Shown: one piece after another, positions 8,825 to 23,800 of the stretch
How the letters are laid out: the number at the start of each line of letters is the position of its first letter
Position numbering within the stretch: position 1 is the first letter of the stretch
From: Arthrobacter stackebrandtii
GTDB taxonomy: Bacteria > Actinomycetota > Actinomycetes > Actinomycetales > Micrococcaceae
Length of the DNA stretch: 64,000 nt
Direction: 5' to 3'
NCBI RefSeq assembly: GCF_017876675.1
Contig: NZ_JAGIOI010000001.1
Coordinates: forward strand, 3,658,001-3,722,000
The notes under the pieces: generated by a model
Database searches by the model: none
Seen by the model: the letters and a program-made list of their open reading frames with translations, nothing else
What the model was told of the DNA's origin: nothing
Made by a program: the position numbers and the translations under genes

Positions 8825-10024
8825 ATGTTGCGTTGGTTGACAGCCGGTGAATCTCATGGCCCGGCACTCGTTGGAATTATTGAAGGCGTTCCTGCCGGTG
8901 TGGAGCTCACGAGCACCCACATCCAGGACGCCCTGGCCCGCCGCCGCCTGGGATATGGCCGCGGCGCACGGATGAAGTTTGAGCAGGACGTCGTGACCAT
9001 CCTGGGCGGGGTCCGCCACGGCCTGACCCAGGGCGGGCCCGTTGCCATCCAGATTGGCAACTCCGAATGGCCCAAGTGGGAGCAGATCATGTCCGCCGAC
9101 CCCGTGGACGCCGCCGAGCTGGAAGGGCAGGCCCGCAATGCGCCGCTGACACGCCCGCGCCCCGGCCACGCCGACTTCACGGGCATGCAGAAGTATGGCT
9201 TCGACGAGGCCCGCCCCGTCCTGGAGCGTGCCAGCGCCCGCGAGACCGCCACCCGCGTGGCCCTCGGCGCCGTCGCCGCCCAGATGCTGGCCGCCGTGGG
9301 TGTTGAGCTGGTCAGCCACACCGTGCAGATCGCCGGGATCGCTTCCCCGGAGGATGCTGTGCTGCCGCACCTGTCCGACGTCGCCGCACTGGACGCCGAC
9401 CCGCTGCGCTGCTTTGATGCAGCCACCTCCGCCGCCATGGTTGAGGAAGTTGACACGGCCCAGAAGCAGGGCGAGACACTGGGCGGCGTCGTTGAGGTCT
9501 TGGCCTACAACCTGCCACCCGGGCTGGGCAGCTACGTCCACTGGGACCGCCGCCTCGACTCCCGCCTGGCCGGGGCCCTCATGGGCATCCAGGCCATCAA
9601 GGGCGTGGAAGTGGGCGACGGCTTCGCCACTGCCGCACGCCGCGGATCCGCCGCACACGACGAAATTGTGCGCGACGAATCCGGGCGCATCACCCGCACC
9701 TCCAACCGTGCAGGCGGCATCGAGGGCGGCATGAGCATCGGTGACGTGCTGCGAGTGCGCGCCGCCATGAAGCCCATCGCCACCGTGCCCCGCGCGCTGA
9801 AGACCATCGACGTGGCCACCGGCGCGGCCGCCAAGGCCCACCACCAGCGTTCGGACGTCTGTGCGGTGCCGGCAGCCGGCGTCGTCGCCGAGGCCATGAC
9901 GGCCCTGGTGCTGGCGGAGGCCCTCGTGGAGAAATTCGGCGGTGACTCCATGGCCGAAACCAAGCGCAACATGGACAGCTACCTGGCGGCCATCCCCGCC
10001 AATCTGGACACACAGGGGCACTGA
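8825..10024 (+). CDS. aroC: Chorismate synthase
   Basis: FMN-dependent conversion of EPSP to chorismate, the last shikimate pathway step. The 399-residue protein begins [21 protein letters not shown] and carries the FMN-site motifs [10 protein letters not shown] and [14 protein letters not shown]. The frame is open further upstream, but the ATG at 8825, five bases after aroE, matches the family N-terminus. Its TGA overlaps the aroK ATG by one base. Confidence 0.97.
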   Translation: MLRWLTAGESHGPALVGIIEGVPAGVELTSTHIQDALARRRLGYGRGARMKFEQDVVTILGGVRHGLTQGGPVAIQIGNSEWPKWEQIMSADPVDAAELEGQARNAPLTRPRPGHADFTGMQKYGFDEARPVLERASARETATRVALGAVAAQMLAAVGVELVSHTVQIAGIASPEDAVLPHLSDVAALDADPLRCFDAATSAAMVEEVDTAQKQGETLGGVVEVLAYNLPPGLGSYVHWDRRLDSRLAGALMGIQAIKGVEVGDGFATAARRGSAAHDEIVRDESGRITRTSNRAGGIEGGMSIGDVLRVRAAMKPIATVPRALKTIDVATGAAAKAHHQRSDVCAVPAAGVVAEAMTALVLAEALVEKFGGDSMAETKRNMDSYLAAIPANLDTQGH

Positions 10025-10593
10025 TGGCAACGGGCAAGGACCCGGCCGGGGCACCGGATTTCACGCCCCACCGGCCCATTGTCGTGATCGGGCCCATGGC
10101 CGTGGGCAAGTCAGTCATTGGAGCTGAACTTGCCCGCGTGCTCCGGATCGAATTCATCGATTCAGACCACAAGATCGTGGCCAAGCACGGCCCGGTTCCC
10201 GGGATCTTCGCCGCCAAGGGCGAGCACCACTTCCGCCAGCTCGAGGCCCGTGCCATCGCCGACGTCCTGGACACGCCCAAGGCGAAGCCGCTCGTGCTCT
10301 CGCTCGGCGGCGGCGCCGTGCTGGATTCAGGCACGCAGCAGTTGCTGGCCCGCGCCACGGTTGTCTTCCTGAGCGCCGGGGTTGATACCGTGAAGGAACG
10401 CATCACCCGCAATACCGGCCGACCGCTCCTGTCGGCGGACCCCATCGCCACGTGGGAGAGGCTTGCCGCCGTGCGCGGACCCGTCTATGCCCGCCTGGCC
10501 GACATCACCCTCGATGTCAGCAAATCAAATGTGCCGCAGTTAGTTGAGCGGTTGATAGGCCTGCTGGCCGAAGAGTCAAGGAAAGAGAACTGA
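10024..10593 (+). CDS. aroK: Shikimate kinase
   Basis: Phosphorylates shikimate to shikimate 3-phosphate with ATP. The 189 residues contain a P-loop GPMAVGKSVIG (a variant of the usual GxMGxGKS), the shikimate-binding FIDSDHKI and the SLGGGAV motif, with an R-rich LID region around NTGRPLLSA. The start overlaps the aroC stop by one base (TGATG), and aroB follows 6 bases after the stop. Confidence 0.93.
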   Translation: MATGKDPAGAPDFTPHRPIVVIGPMAVGKSVIGAELARVLRIEFIDSDHKIVAKHGPVPGIFAAKGEHHFRQLEARAIADVLDTPKAKPLVLSLGGGAVLDSGTQQLLARATVVFLSAGVDTVKERITRNTGRPLLSADPIATWERLAAVRGPVYARLADITLDVSKSNVPQLVERLIGLLAEESRKEN

Positions 10594-11700
<1,107 letters not shown>

Positions 11701-11701
11701 C

Positions 11702-12202
11702 ATGGGTTTGAAGGATTGGCCTTCGGCCGGCTTCCCGGGCACCGCCGTCAACCCGCAGACACTTCTGCCGGAGGTTGTTGACGAGGAGGCGTGTGCGGCG
11801 GCGCTGGCCGTGTCCAACGACGTGGGGGACCAGATCTTTGTCCTGCTTGCCCGCGGACTGACGTCCGAGGCGGCCGAGCTCGCAGCAGACGCCCGCCTCA
11901 GCGACCCCGGGTCCCTGCGCCTGCAGGTCTTCGACGCCGACATCCTTCGGGCCAGCAAGCACTTTGACCGGGCCGAGGGAATCCTGCGCAGCCTGCTGCC
12001 CGAGGTGGCAGGCACGCCGCTGGAGCCCTGGGTGCACCAGCAGCTGGGCAAGGTGCATTTCAACAGCGGCGCCTATGAAGCCGCCGCCAAGGACTTCAAC
12101 AAGTCGCTGGAACTGCGGGTCGCCTCCGGCCACGACGCCACGGCCATTTATTCCGCAACGGTCTCGCTCAAGCGCGCCCTCGACCTGGCCGAACGCGAAT
12201 AG
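11702..12202 (+). CDS. Tetratricopeptide-like protein of unknown function
   Basis: 166 residues starting MGLKDWPSAGFPG one base after the aroB stop. The C-terminal half reads as paired helices, with HQQLGKVHFNSGAYEAAAKDFNKSLEL as a good TPR unit. The rest is acidic and alanine-rich with no catalytic motif. I do not recognise a specific family. The spacing implies translation from the aro transcript. It may serve as a protein-interaction module, but this is inferred only from the repeat. Confidence 0.8.
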   Translation: MGLKDWPSAGFPGTAVNPQTLLPEVVDEEACAAALAVSNDVGDQIFVLLARGLTSEAAELAADARLSDPGSLRLQVFDADILRASKHFDRAEGILRSLLPEVAGTPLEPWVHQQLGKVHFNSGAYEAAAKDFNKSLELRVASGHDATAIYSATVSLKRALDLAERE

Positions 12203-12294
12203 TGGCACTCCGCCCCGCGCAGCCGAGCCGGGCCAGTGGCGGGGGCACCGGGCGTGGTGTGGCAAATCATGCGGCGCGGCTCGACGGTGTGCGG

Positions 12295-12300
12295 TAGTAT
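12295..12300 (+). promoter_or_regulatory. Candidate -10 box for efp-nusB
   Basis: TAGTAT at 12295-12300 would place transcription start near 12307, leaving a leader of about 37 bases that ends in AAGAGG before the efp GTG. No clear -35 is visible. Confidence 0.4.
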
Positions 12301-12343
12301 GGTCAATGGATTTTTGATAACACTTATAGGCTAAGAGGCAACT

Positions 12344-12907
12344 GTGGCAACGACTAACGACATCAAGAACGGCACCGTTCTCAAACTTGAGGGCCAGCTT
12401 TGGAACGTCATGGAATTCCAGCACGTCAAGCCGGGCAAGGGCGGCGCGTTTGTCCGCACCAAGATGCGCAACATCCTCTCGGGCAAGGTCGTTGACAAGA
12501 CGTTCAACGCCGGCCTGAAGATTGAGACCGCCACGGTTGACCGCTCGGACTACCAGTACCTGTACCAGGACGGCGAAGACTTCGTGTTCATGGACCTGGA
12601 CAACTACGACCAGATCACCGTGCCCGGCAAGATCGTTGGCGACGCCACGAACTTCATGCTGGAAAACATCAACGTCACGATCGCGCTGCACGAGGGCTCG
12701 CCCCTGTACATCGAACTGCCGCCGTCGGTCCAGCTGCGCATCACCTACACCGAGCCCGGCCTGCAGGGCGACCGCTCCTCCGCCGGCACCAAGCCCGCCA
12801 CGGTGGAAACCGGCTACGAGATCCAGGTTCCGCTGTTCCTCGAGAACAACACCCTGGTGAAGGTCGACACCCGCGACGGCAGCTACCTGGGACGTGTCAG
12901 CGAGTAG
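12344..12907 (+). CDS. efp: Translation elongation factor P
   Basis: Binds between the P and E sites of stalled ribosomes and promotes peptide bond formation at polyproline. The 187 residues have the three beta-barrel domains, the tip loop [12 protein letters not shown] (K32 at the tip) and the signature [16 protein letters not shown]. The GTG start has AAGAGG five bases upstream. No modification enzyme (EpmA/B or YmfI type) is seen nearby, so modification is unknown. The stop overlaps the nusB start (TAGTG). Long proline-rich proteins such as MltG and ComEA in this window are plausible clients. Confidence 0.96.
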   Translation: MATTNDIKNGTVLKLEGQLWNVMEFQHVKPGKGGAFVRTKMRNILSGKVVDKTFNAGLKIETATVDRSDYQYLYQDGEDFVFMDLDNYDQITVPGKIVGDATNFMLENINVTIALHEGSPLYIELPPSVQLRITYTEPGLQGDRSSAGTKPATVETGYEIQVPLFLENNTLVKVDTRDGSYLGRVSE

Positions 12908-13353
12908 TGGCAAGCTCTCACAACAGCCCTTCGGGCAAACCAAATTCGGCGCGCAGCAAGGCCCGCCGCCGTGCCTTGGACATCCTGTTCGAGGCGGAGC
13001 AGCGCGAGGTCAGTGCCGCATCGGCCATGACGGCGCGGCGCGAAAAGACCGACCAGGTCATCAACGTGTACACGGTTGAACTGATCGAGGGCGTCACCGC
13101 CATGGCGGAGAACATCGACGAGTTCCTGGCAACCTACTCGCAGGGCTGGACGCTGGAACGGATGCCCGCCGTGGACCGCATCATCCTGCGCATCGGCACC
13201 TGGGAACTGCTCTACAACGACGACGTCCCCGACGCGGTTGCCGTCAGCGAGGCCGTGGAGCTGGCCAAGGTTCTCTCCACCGACGAGTCCCCGCAGTTCA
13301 TCAACGGGCTGCTCGGCCGCCTGCAGCAGGTCAAGCCTTCACTGCTCGCATAG
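12907..13353 (+). CDS. nusB: Transcription antitermination factor NusB
   Basis: Partner of NusE (S10) at boxA in rRNA antitermination. The 148 residues show the all-helical NusB pattern: KARRRALDILFEAEQR near the N-terminus, then LERMPAVDRIILRIGTWELLY and AVSEAVELAKVLSTDESPQFINGLLG, the family signature. It overlaps efp by one base and ends at a very long hairpin shared with the convergent prsW-like gene. Confidence 0.96.
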   Translation: MASSHNSPSGKPNSARSKARRRALDILFEAEQREVSAASAMTARREKTDQVINVYTVELIEGVTAMAENIDEFLATYSQGWTLERMPAVDRIILRIGTWELLYNDDVPDAVAVSEAVELAKVLSTDESPQFINGLLGRLQQVKPSLLA

Positions 13354-13367
13354 CCGGCCCCGCCCGA

Positions 13368-13425
13368 CCCGCAGGCAGCGCCGAAAACCCCTGACAACCA
13401 GGGAGTTTTCGGCGCTGCCTGCGGG
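13368..13425. terminator. Convergent nusB / prsW-like terminator
   Basis: A perfect 21-bp stem (13368-13388 with 13405-13425), extended inward by 5 more pairs (CCCTG with CAGGG) past one bulged A. It lies between the two convergent stop codons and should act on both strands. Confidence 0.9.
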
Positions 13426-13433
13426 TTCGTTCT

Positions 13434-14723
13434 TTAACGGCGGGGGAGGGCTGCGGCGTGGCTGGCCAGCAGCGCCCTGCGGACCTCCACCACCTTCCCC
13501 AGCAGCTCCAGTTCCCGTGCCTGCCCCTCGCGGAAGCGCGCGGCGGAGGCAGGTCCGCCGGTCCGCGCATCCACGATCAGCCGCTGCCGAACAAAGGCCA
13601 GTCGGGTGGTGAGGCGGATGAATTCCTTCATGGCGGCCCCGGCAGCGAAGCTTTTCGCCCATGCCAGCGCACGACGGCGGCCGGCACCGGTCGCGAGCAT
13701 CGGCACCTCCTGGGGGGTGAACCAGCCGGACGCCACGTAGTCGGCAAGCCGGGCGCGGGTAAGTTTGGCCTCGGACCTGCGCAGCAGCACGATGCCGGTG
13801 ATGAACAGGATGAACAGCGGCACCTGCAGCACCACGTACATGGCAAAGAAGCTTGCGCCCAGGAACGAGGTGGCGTTCCACAGCCCGTGCAGCGCCATGG
13901 CAGGCAGGAGGCCCACCACCCAGGCGCCCAGGACCAGGGCGGTGCCGCCGTGCCGGGCAGCCCAGCCGACGCACATGCCCAGCATGGCGGTGAACATGAC
14001 GTGGGCAAACGGTGACATCATGCCCCGGACAATGAAGATGCCCACCAGTCCGCCTGCGGCGCCGTCGGCTTCCTCCAGGGCCTGGCCAAAGTAGAGGATG
14101 TTCTCCGTGAAGGCGAAGCCGGCAGCGATCAGACCGGCATACACCACGCCGTCCACCGGCCCGTCGAAGGTGCGCCGGCGCAGGAAGAACAGCAGGAGCA
14201 GGCCGGCACCCTTGCAGATCTCCTCCACCACTGGGGCCTGCACGACGGCGCCAAGCATGTCGGCGTCGGCGGCCGGGGCGTTGCCGATCAGCAGCGGCTG
14301 GACCCAGCTGCCCAGGACCAGGGTGGTGATGACGGCCATGCCGGCACCCCAGCAAAACGCGACAATGAGGGCGGGCACGGGCTCCGGCTCCCACCGGTCG
14401 ATCCAGACCAGCGTTGCAACACAGATGCCCAGCGGAATGAGTGCCAGGGCCCCGCAGATCAGGAACACGTTCACGCCCAGCGAGGCGGCGAAGAACGCCA
14501 GCGTGCCCACGGTCACCAGTATCAGCACGCACAGCAGGATGATGTTGGTCACCTTCAACTGCAGCCCGCGGCTCCCGGCCGGCGGCCCGGACGGTGCGGG
14601 ACGGGGCCAAAGGACGGCGCCGGCGGGGTTGGCTGCTGCGGTCTGGACGGCGTTGGGAAGCGGGGCAGGGGGAGCGCCTTGCGCTCCGGCGGCCGGGCCT
14701 TGCCACGGTGCGGGTTCAGTCAT
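13434..14723 (-). CDS. PrsW family intramembrane metalloprotease-like protein
   Basis: 429 residues with a proline-rich cytoplasmic N-terminus (about 1-58), then roughly eight hydrophobic segments. The PrsW active-site motifs are present in order: EEICK (E167, E168, K171), FAFTENILY (E207), HVMFTAML (H241) and HGLWNA (H279). The prototype PrsW of Bacillus cleaves an anti-sigma factor; the substrate here is unknown and no anti-sigma gene is adjacent. The ATG at 14723 was chosen because the upstream extension has no family similarity. It is divergent from pyrR and convergent with nusB. Confidence 0.88.
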   Translation of the reverse strand: MTEPAPWQGPAAGAQGAPPAPLPNAVQTAAANPAGAVLWPRPAPSGPPAGSRGLQLKVTNIILLCVLILVTVGTLAFFAASLGVNVFLICGALALIPLGICVATLVWIDRWEPEPVPALIVAFCWGAGMAVITTLVLGSWVQPLLIGNAPAADADMLGAVVQAPVVEEICKGAGLLLLFFLRRRTFDGPVDGVVYAGLIAAGFAFTENILYFGQALEEADGAAGGLVGIFIVRGMMSPFAHVMFTAMLGMCVGWAARHGGTALVLGAWVVGLLPAMALHGLWNATSFLGASFFAMYVVLQVPLFILFITGIVLLRRSEAKLTRARLADYVASGWFTPQEVPMLATGAGRRRALAWAKSFAAGAAMKEFIRLTTRLAFVRQRLIVDARTGGPASAARFREGQARELELLGKVVEVRRALLASHAAALPRR

Positions 14724-14862
14724 GGCTACAACACTAGGGCCAGCAGGTGCGCACCCACAGCCGCCGCGCGGGAACATTTCGCCCGCGGCCACGGCCATGG
14801 GGGTCCCGCGACAGCGCCCCGGCAGGGCTGGCCGCGGCCCCTGGCGGGTCCGGGCCCTGTGG

Positions 14863-14868
14863 TAGTTT
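14863..14868 (+). promoter_or_regulatory. Candidate -10 box of the pyr operon
   Basis: TAGTTT would start transcription near 14875, giving a leader of about 57 bases that contains the PyrR-binding loop. No good -35 is visible. Confidence 0.35.
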
Positions 14869-14893
14869 GAAGTGTACGCAATCAACCTTTTAA

Positions 14894-14913
14894 TTCCGTC
14901 CAGTGAGGCGGGG
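14894..14913 (+). promoter_or_regulatory. PyrR-binding RNA loop in the pyrR leader
   Basis: The loop sequence TCCAGTGAGG at 14899-14908 fits the PyrR binding-loop consensus UCCNGNGAGG exactly. It is closed by TTCCG (14894-14898) pairing with CGGGG (14909-14913), including G-U pairs. The ribosome-binding purines AAAGGGG start directly after the hairpin, so UMP/UTP-bound PyrR could lower translation of pyrR and hence the coupled operon. I see no terminator/antiterminator pair, so translational control seems more likely than attenuation. Confidence 0.8.
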
Positions 14914-14931
14914 AAAGGGGACGCGAGAATA

Positions 14932-15539
14932 ATGAATACTTCCTCCGACGCGTTTGGGGACATTCAGAAAACCTCGGCGCCGGGCACCGTGTCACGTGTG
15001 GTTCTATCCGCAGCAGACATTGACCGGGCACTGACTCGTATCGCCTATGAGATTCTGGAAGCCAACAAGGGCAGCGCCAATCTGGTGCTCCTGGGCATCC
15101 CCCGCCGTGGATTCCCGCTCGCGCAGCGCCTGGCCGCCAAGCTCGCCGCCAGCGATCCCGCCGTGGATCCGAGCACCATCGTTGGCCAGCTGGACGTCAC
15201 CATGTTCCGCGACGACCTGGCCCAGCACCCCACCCGTGCACCCCAGCACACCCAGCTCCCAGCCTCCGGCATCGACGGCAAGACCGTTGTCCTGGTGGAT
15301 GACGTCCTGTACTCGGGCCGCACCATCCGGGCAGCCCTCGACGCACTGGTCGACCTGGGCCGTCCGCGCGCCGTGCGCCTGGCAGTCCTGGTGGACCGCG
15401 GGCACCGCGAATTGCCCATCCGTGCGGACCACGTGGGAAAAAACCTGCCCACCTCCTCCAGCGAAAAGGTGCGGGTCCGGATCTCAGAAATAGACGGCGG
15501 CGACCCCGCCGGCGACCAAGTGGTAATTGAGGCCGGCGC

Positions 15540-15543
<4 letters not shown>
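14932..15543 (+). CDS. pyrR: Bifunctional pyr operon regulator / uracil phosphoribosyltransferase
   Basis: Binds pyr mRNA when UMP/UTP is high, and has uracil phosphoribosyltransferase activity. The 203 residues contain the PRPP-binding motif [18 protein letters not shown] and the PyrR-typical [10 protein letters not shown] and [20 protein letters not shown]. The ATG at 14932 matches the family, though the frame is open upstream; it is preceded by AGGGG about 11 bases away. First gene of pyrR-B-C-(PH)-carA-carB-pyrF; its TGA overlaps the pyrB ATG. Confidence 0.96.
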
Positions 15544-16543
<1,000 letters not shown>

Positions 16544-16547
<4 letters not shown>

Positions 16548-17872
16548 CTTCCCCGAGTTACTTGATTCGTTCAGCCTCCCTGCTGGGCAGGGACACCGCG
16601 GACATCCTGGTGCGCGACGGCGTCATCGCCGCAGTCGGCCCGGCGCTGGCCGCCGATGTGGTGGGCGATGCAACGGTCATTGACGCCGCCAAGCTGGTGG
16701 CCCTGCCCGGCATGGTCGACCTGCACACCCACCTGCGCGAGCCCGGCCGCGAGGACGCGGAGACGGTGGAAACCGGCACCCGCGCCGCGGCCCTGGGCGG
16801 CTTCACCTCCGTGCACGCCATGGCCAACAGCTCACCCGTGGCGGACACCGCCGGCGTGGTGGAGCAGGTCCACACCCTGGGCCGCGAGTCCGGCTGGGTT
16901 GACGTGCGCCCCGTCGGTGCCGTCACCGTGGGCCTGGCCGGCGAACAGCTGGCCGAACTCGGCGCCATGGCCGATTCCCGCGCCCAGGTCCGCGTTTTCT
17001 CCGACGACGGCATCTGCGTCAGCGACCCCGTCCTGATGCGCCGCGCCCTGGAATACGTCAAGGCGTTCGACGGCGTGATCGCCCAGCACGCGCAGGAACC
17101 GCGCCTCACCGAGGGCGCCCAGATGAACGAGGGCGCTGTCTCGGCAGACCTCGGCCTGGCCGGCTGGCCCGCCGTCGCCGAAGAGTCCATCATCGCCCGC
17201 GACGTCCTGCTGGCCCACCACGTGGGATCCCGCCTGCACATCTGCCATGTGTCCACGTCCGGCTCGGTGGAGATCATCCGCTGGGCCAAGGAGCGCGGCA
17301 TCTCCGTCACGGCCGAAGTCACCCCGCACCACCTGCTGCTGACCGAGGAACTGGTCCGCAGCTACAACCCCGTCTACAAGGTCAACCCGCCGCTGCGCTC
17401 CGACGCAGACGTGCACGCCCTGCGCGCCGCACTGGCCGACGGCACCATCGACATCGTCGGCACCGACCACGCCCCCCACCCCAGCGAGGCCAAGGAATGC
17501 GAATGGGCCTCCGCAGCCATGGGCATGACCGGGCTGGAAACCGCACTTTCCGTGGTGCAGGAAACCATGATTGAGACCGGCCTGATGACCTGGGCAGACT
17601 TTGCCCGCGTCACCTCCACCACCCCCGCGCAGATCGGCCGCGTCGCAGACCAGGGCCGCCCCCTGGAAGTGGGCGAGCCCGCCAACATCGTGCTCGTCGA
17701 CCCCGCCGCACGCTGGACCGTGGACCCCTCCGCCATGGCCACGAAGGGCCGCAACTCGCCCTTCGCCGCCATGGAACTGCCCGGCCGGGTTGTCGCCACC
17801 TTCTTCCACGGCCACCCCACCGTGTTGGACGGGACGCTGAACACTCCCCGGAAGGCCGGCGCCGGCGCATGA
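16544..17872 (+). CDS. pyrC: Dihydroorotase
   Basis: Zinc amidohydrolase that closes N-carbamoyl-aspartate to dihydroorotate. In the 442 residues the metal-binding [16 protein letters not shown], the HICHVST segment and [13 protein letters not shown] are all present, so the enzyme looks active rather than a pseudo-DHOase. It overlaps pyrB and the next gene by 4 bases each. Confidence 0.97.
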
Positions 17873-18393
17873 GCAAGGAAACCCTCATCGTCGTCTCGGC
17901 CGTGGTGCCGCTGGCGGTGGTTCTCGTCCTGATGTGGCTGGGCTGGCGCGGCAAGCTCAAGCGCCAGGCGGGCGTGGCGGAGCTCCCGCCCGTCCCCGGC
18001 GGCCTCGGCCCGGCCGTGATCAGCGTCCCCGGCCAGTACGTCGTAACCACCTCCGCGGGGGACTGGCTTGACCGGCTGGCCGTCCACGGCCTCGGCATCC
18101 GCACCCCGGGCACCGTCCACGTCCACCCGGAAGGCGTTCTCATCGAGCGCAAGGGAGCCCAGGATCTCTTCATCGCCCGGGATGCCATGACACAGGTGGC
18201 GACGGCGGCCGGAATGGCCGGTAAGTTTGTGGAGAAGGACGGCCTCGTCTCCATCAGCTGGCAGCTGGCGGACATGGAGGTCGACACCGGGTTCCGCACC
18301 ACAGAGGCCGGGGCGAAACGCCCCTTGATTGAAGCATTGCAGGCACTGCTGCCTGAAGACAGCGATACTGAGCGCAACGGAAAGAACAATTGA
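17869..18393 (+). CDS. Membrane-anchored PH-like domain protein of the pyr operon
   Basis: 174 residues: one N-terminal membrane helix (about 5-26, [21 protein letters not shown]), then a basic segment and a compact beta-rich domain ([32 protein letters not shown] in two parts) typical of the PH-like proteins between pyrC and carA in actinobacteria; Rv1382 in Mycobacterium holds the same position. Function is unknown. Its constant place inside the operon suggests a link to pyrimidine or carbamoyl-phosphate synthesis, but no catalytic motif is visible. Confidence 0.85.
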   Translation: MSKETLIVVSAVVPLAVVLVLMWLGWRGKLKRQAGVAELPPVPGGLGPAVISVPGQYVVTTSAGDWLDRLAVHGLGIRTPGTVHVHPEGVLIERKGAQDLFIARDAMTQVATAAGMAGKFVEKDGLVSISWQLADMEVDTGFRTTEAGAKRPLIEALQALLPEDSDTERNGKNN

Positions 18394-18395
18394 GA

Positions 18396-19576
18396 ATGAG
18401 TGATGCAACCATGCCGGCACAGGCACTTTTGGTCTTGGAAGACGGCCGCACTTTCCGTGGCAGCAGCTACGGGGCCCAGGGCACAGCCCTCGGCGAAGCC
18501 GTTTTCACCACCGGCATGACCGGTTACCAGGAGACCCTCACGGACCCCTCCTACGCACGCCAGCTGATCGTCCAGACGGCACCCCACATCGGCAACACCG
18601 GCGTGAACCAGGCAGACAACGAGTCCGCCAAGATCTGGGCCGCCGGCTACGTGGTGCGTGACGCCGCACGCCGCCCCTCCAACTGGCGCTCCGAGGGCAC
18701 GCTCGACGACGAACTCACCACCCAGGGCGTCGTCGGCATCCAGGGCGTTGACACCCGCGCCATCACCCGGCACCTGCGCGAGCGCGGCACCATGAAGGCC
18801 GGCATCTTCTCCGGCGCGTCGGCTGCCCGCCCGGCAGCGGAACTGCTTGCTGAAGTGCAGGCGCAGCCTTCCATGGCGGGCCTGCGCCTGGCTGAAGAGG
18901 TCAGCGTGAAGGAAGCCTACGTCGTCGAACCTGCCGACCACGGCTGGGACGGTGAGCCGATTTTCAACATCGTGGCACTGGACCTGGGCATGAAGGCCAT
19001 GACCCCGCACCGCTTTGCCGAGCGCGGCGTGCGCGTGCACGTCCTGCCCGCCACCACCACCTTCGAGGAGGCGCAGGCGCTGAACCCCGACGGCGTGTTC
19101 ATCTCCAACGGCCCCGGTGACCCCGCCACGGCCGACCGCCAGGTGGGCTTCGTCCGCAGCTTCCTGGACGCCGGCGTGCCGTACTTCGGCATCTGCTTCG
19201 GCAACCAGATCCTGGGCCGGGCCTTCGGTTTCGGCACCTACAAGCTGCGCTACGGCCACCGCGGCATGAACCAGCCCGTCCTGGACCGCAGCACCGGCAA
19301 GGTGGAGATCACCAGCCAGAACCACGGCTTCGCCGTCGACGCCCCGCTGGACGGCGCCCCGCTGGCGCCGGAGGAGCGCTACGGCCGTGTCGAGGTCAGC
19401 CACATCAGCCTCAACGACCAGGTGGTGGAAGGCCTGTCGGCCCTGGACATCCCCGCATTCTCGGTCCAGTACCACCCCGAGGCCGCGGCCGGCCCGCACG
19501 ACGCCGCCTACCTGTTCGACAGGTTCATCAAACTCATGACCGACTACAAGACCGCACAGAGCCAGGAAAACAAGTA

Positions 19577-19577
<1 letters not shown>
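18396..19577 (+). CDS. carA: Carbamoyl-phosphate synthase small (glutaminase) subunit
   Basis: Hydrolyses glutamine and passes ammonia to CarB. The 393 residues have the CPSase small-chain N-terminal domain ([32 protein letters not shown]) and a class I amidotransferase domain with the nucleophile Cys in [16 protein letters not shown] and the His/Glu pair in [11 protein letters not shown]. Starts are ambiguous: TTG 18390, ATG 18396 or ATG 18411; 18396 fits GGAAAG at 18379-18384. The stop overlaps carB (TAATG). Confidence 0.96.
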
Positions 19578-22877
<3,300 letters not shown>

Positions 22878-22885
<8 letters not shown>

Positions 22886-23750
22886 GGGCATGAAGCACGA
22901 CGGCGGCGCCCGCCCGGGTGCCCCGGGCACCTTTGGTTCCCGGCTGGCTGGCGCGATGGCGGCCCGCGGGCCCCTGTGTGTGGGCATCGACCCGCACCCG
23001 GGCCTGCTGGCCGCCTGGGGCCTGGACGACTCCGTCCAGGGCCTGCGCAGCTTCTCCCTGGCGGTGCTGGAGGCGGTGGCCCCGCTGGCCGCCGCCGTCA
23101 AGCCGCAGGTGGCGCTGTACGAGCGCCACGGCTCGGCCGGCCTGGCCGTCCTGGAGGAGCTCCTTGCCGCCTCGTCGCAGGCGGGCGTGCTGTCAATCGC
23201 CGACGCCAAGCGGGGGGACATTGGCTCCACCATGGCCGGCTACGCCGACGCCTGGCTGCGCGACGGCTCGGCCCTGGCCGCGGACTCCGTGACACTGAGC
23301 CCCTACCTGGGCTTTGAGTCGCTGCGCCCGGCCCTGGACCTTGCGGCAGACAACGGCCGCGGCGTGTTTGTGCTGGCGCTGACCTCCAACCCGGAGGGCG
23401 CCAGCGTGCAGCATGTGGGCGGTGCCGAATCGGTGGCCAAGCACATTGTGCAGGCGGCCGCCGTCGAAAACCAGCGCTATGCAGGCCAGGCGCTGGGCTC
23501 CGTCGGCCTTGTGGTCGGGGCAACCGTCGGCACGGCACTGTCGGACCTTGGGATCGACCTTGCCGCCGTCCACGGACCCATCCTGGCCCCGGGCCTGGGG
23601 GCCCAGGGCGCCACGGGTGCCGACATGCGTGAGACGTTCGGCGCGGCCTACCCGGCCGTGCTGGCGACCTCCAGCCGCGGCATCCTGGCGGCAGGGCCCG
23701 ATATCGCGGCCCTGCGCGCCGCCACTGCCGAAACCCTCTCGGGTTTGTAG
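22878..23750 (+). CDS. pyrF: Orotidine-5'-phosphate decarboxylase
   Basis: Decarboxylates OMP to UMP, the last step of this operon. It is the longer actinobacterial type (290 aa), with [18 protein letters not shown], the catalytic [15 protein letters not shown], and the phosphate-site stretch ending [16 protein letters not shown] at 22878 overlaps carB by 8 bases; ATG 22890 (MKHDGG) is the alternative. The first ~15 residues ([13 protein letters not shown]) are encoded by a dispersed DNA repeat and look non-ancestral. orotate-related pyrE and pyrD are elsewhere. Confidence 0.94.
22888..22906 (+). repeat. Dispersed repeat, copy 2, inside the pyrF start
   Basis: GCATGAAGCACGACGGCGG, identical over 19 bases with the copy after glpK and over 17 with the copy upstream of rpsD. 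Here it supplies the second in-frame ATG of pyrF and codes for MKHDGG. It is followed by CGCCCGGGTGCC (shared with the rpsD copy) and CACCTTTG (shared with the glpK copy). Confidence 0.75.
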
Positions 23751-23771
23751 CCTGCGCCGGGCACGCCCCGA

Positions 23772-23800
23772 TTGATTTGCGCCCCCGGTGCGGATAGGTT
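23772..23800 (+). promoter_or_regulatory. mihF-gmk promoter
   Basis: TTGATT (23772-23777), a 17-base spacer and TAGGTT (23795-23800) form the best sigma-70-type promoter in the window. Transcription should start near 23807, with a leader of about 55 bases. Confidence 0.75.
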
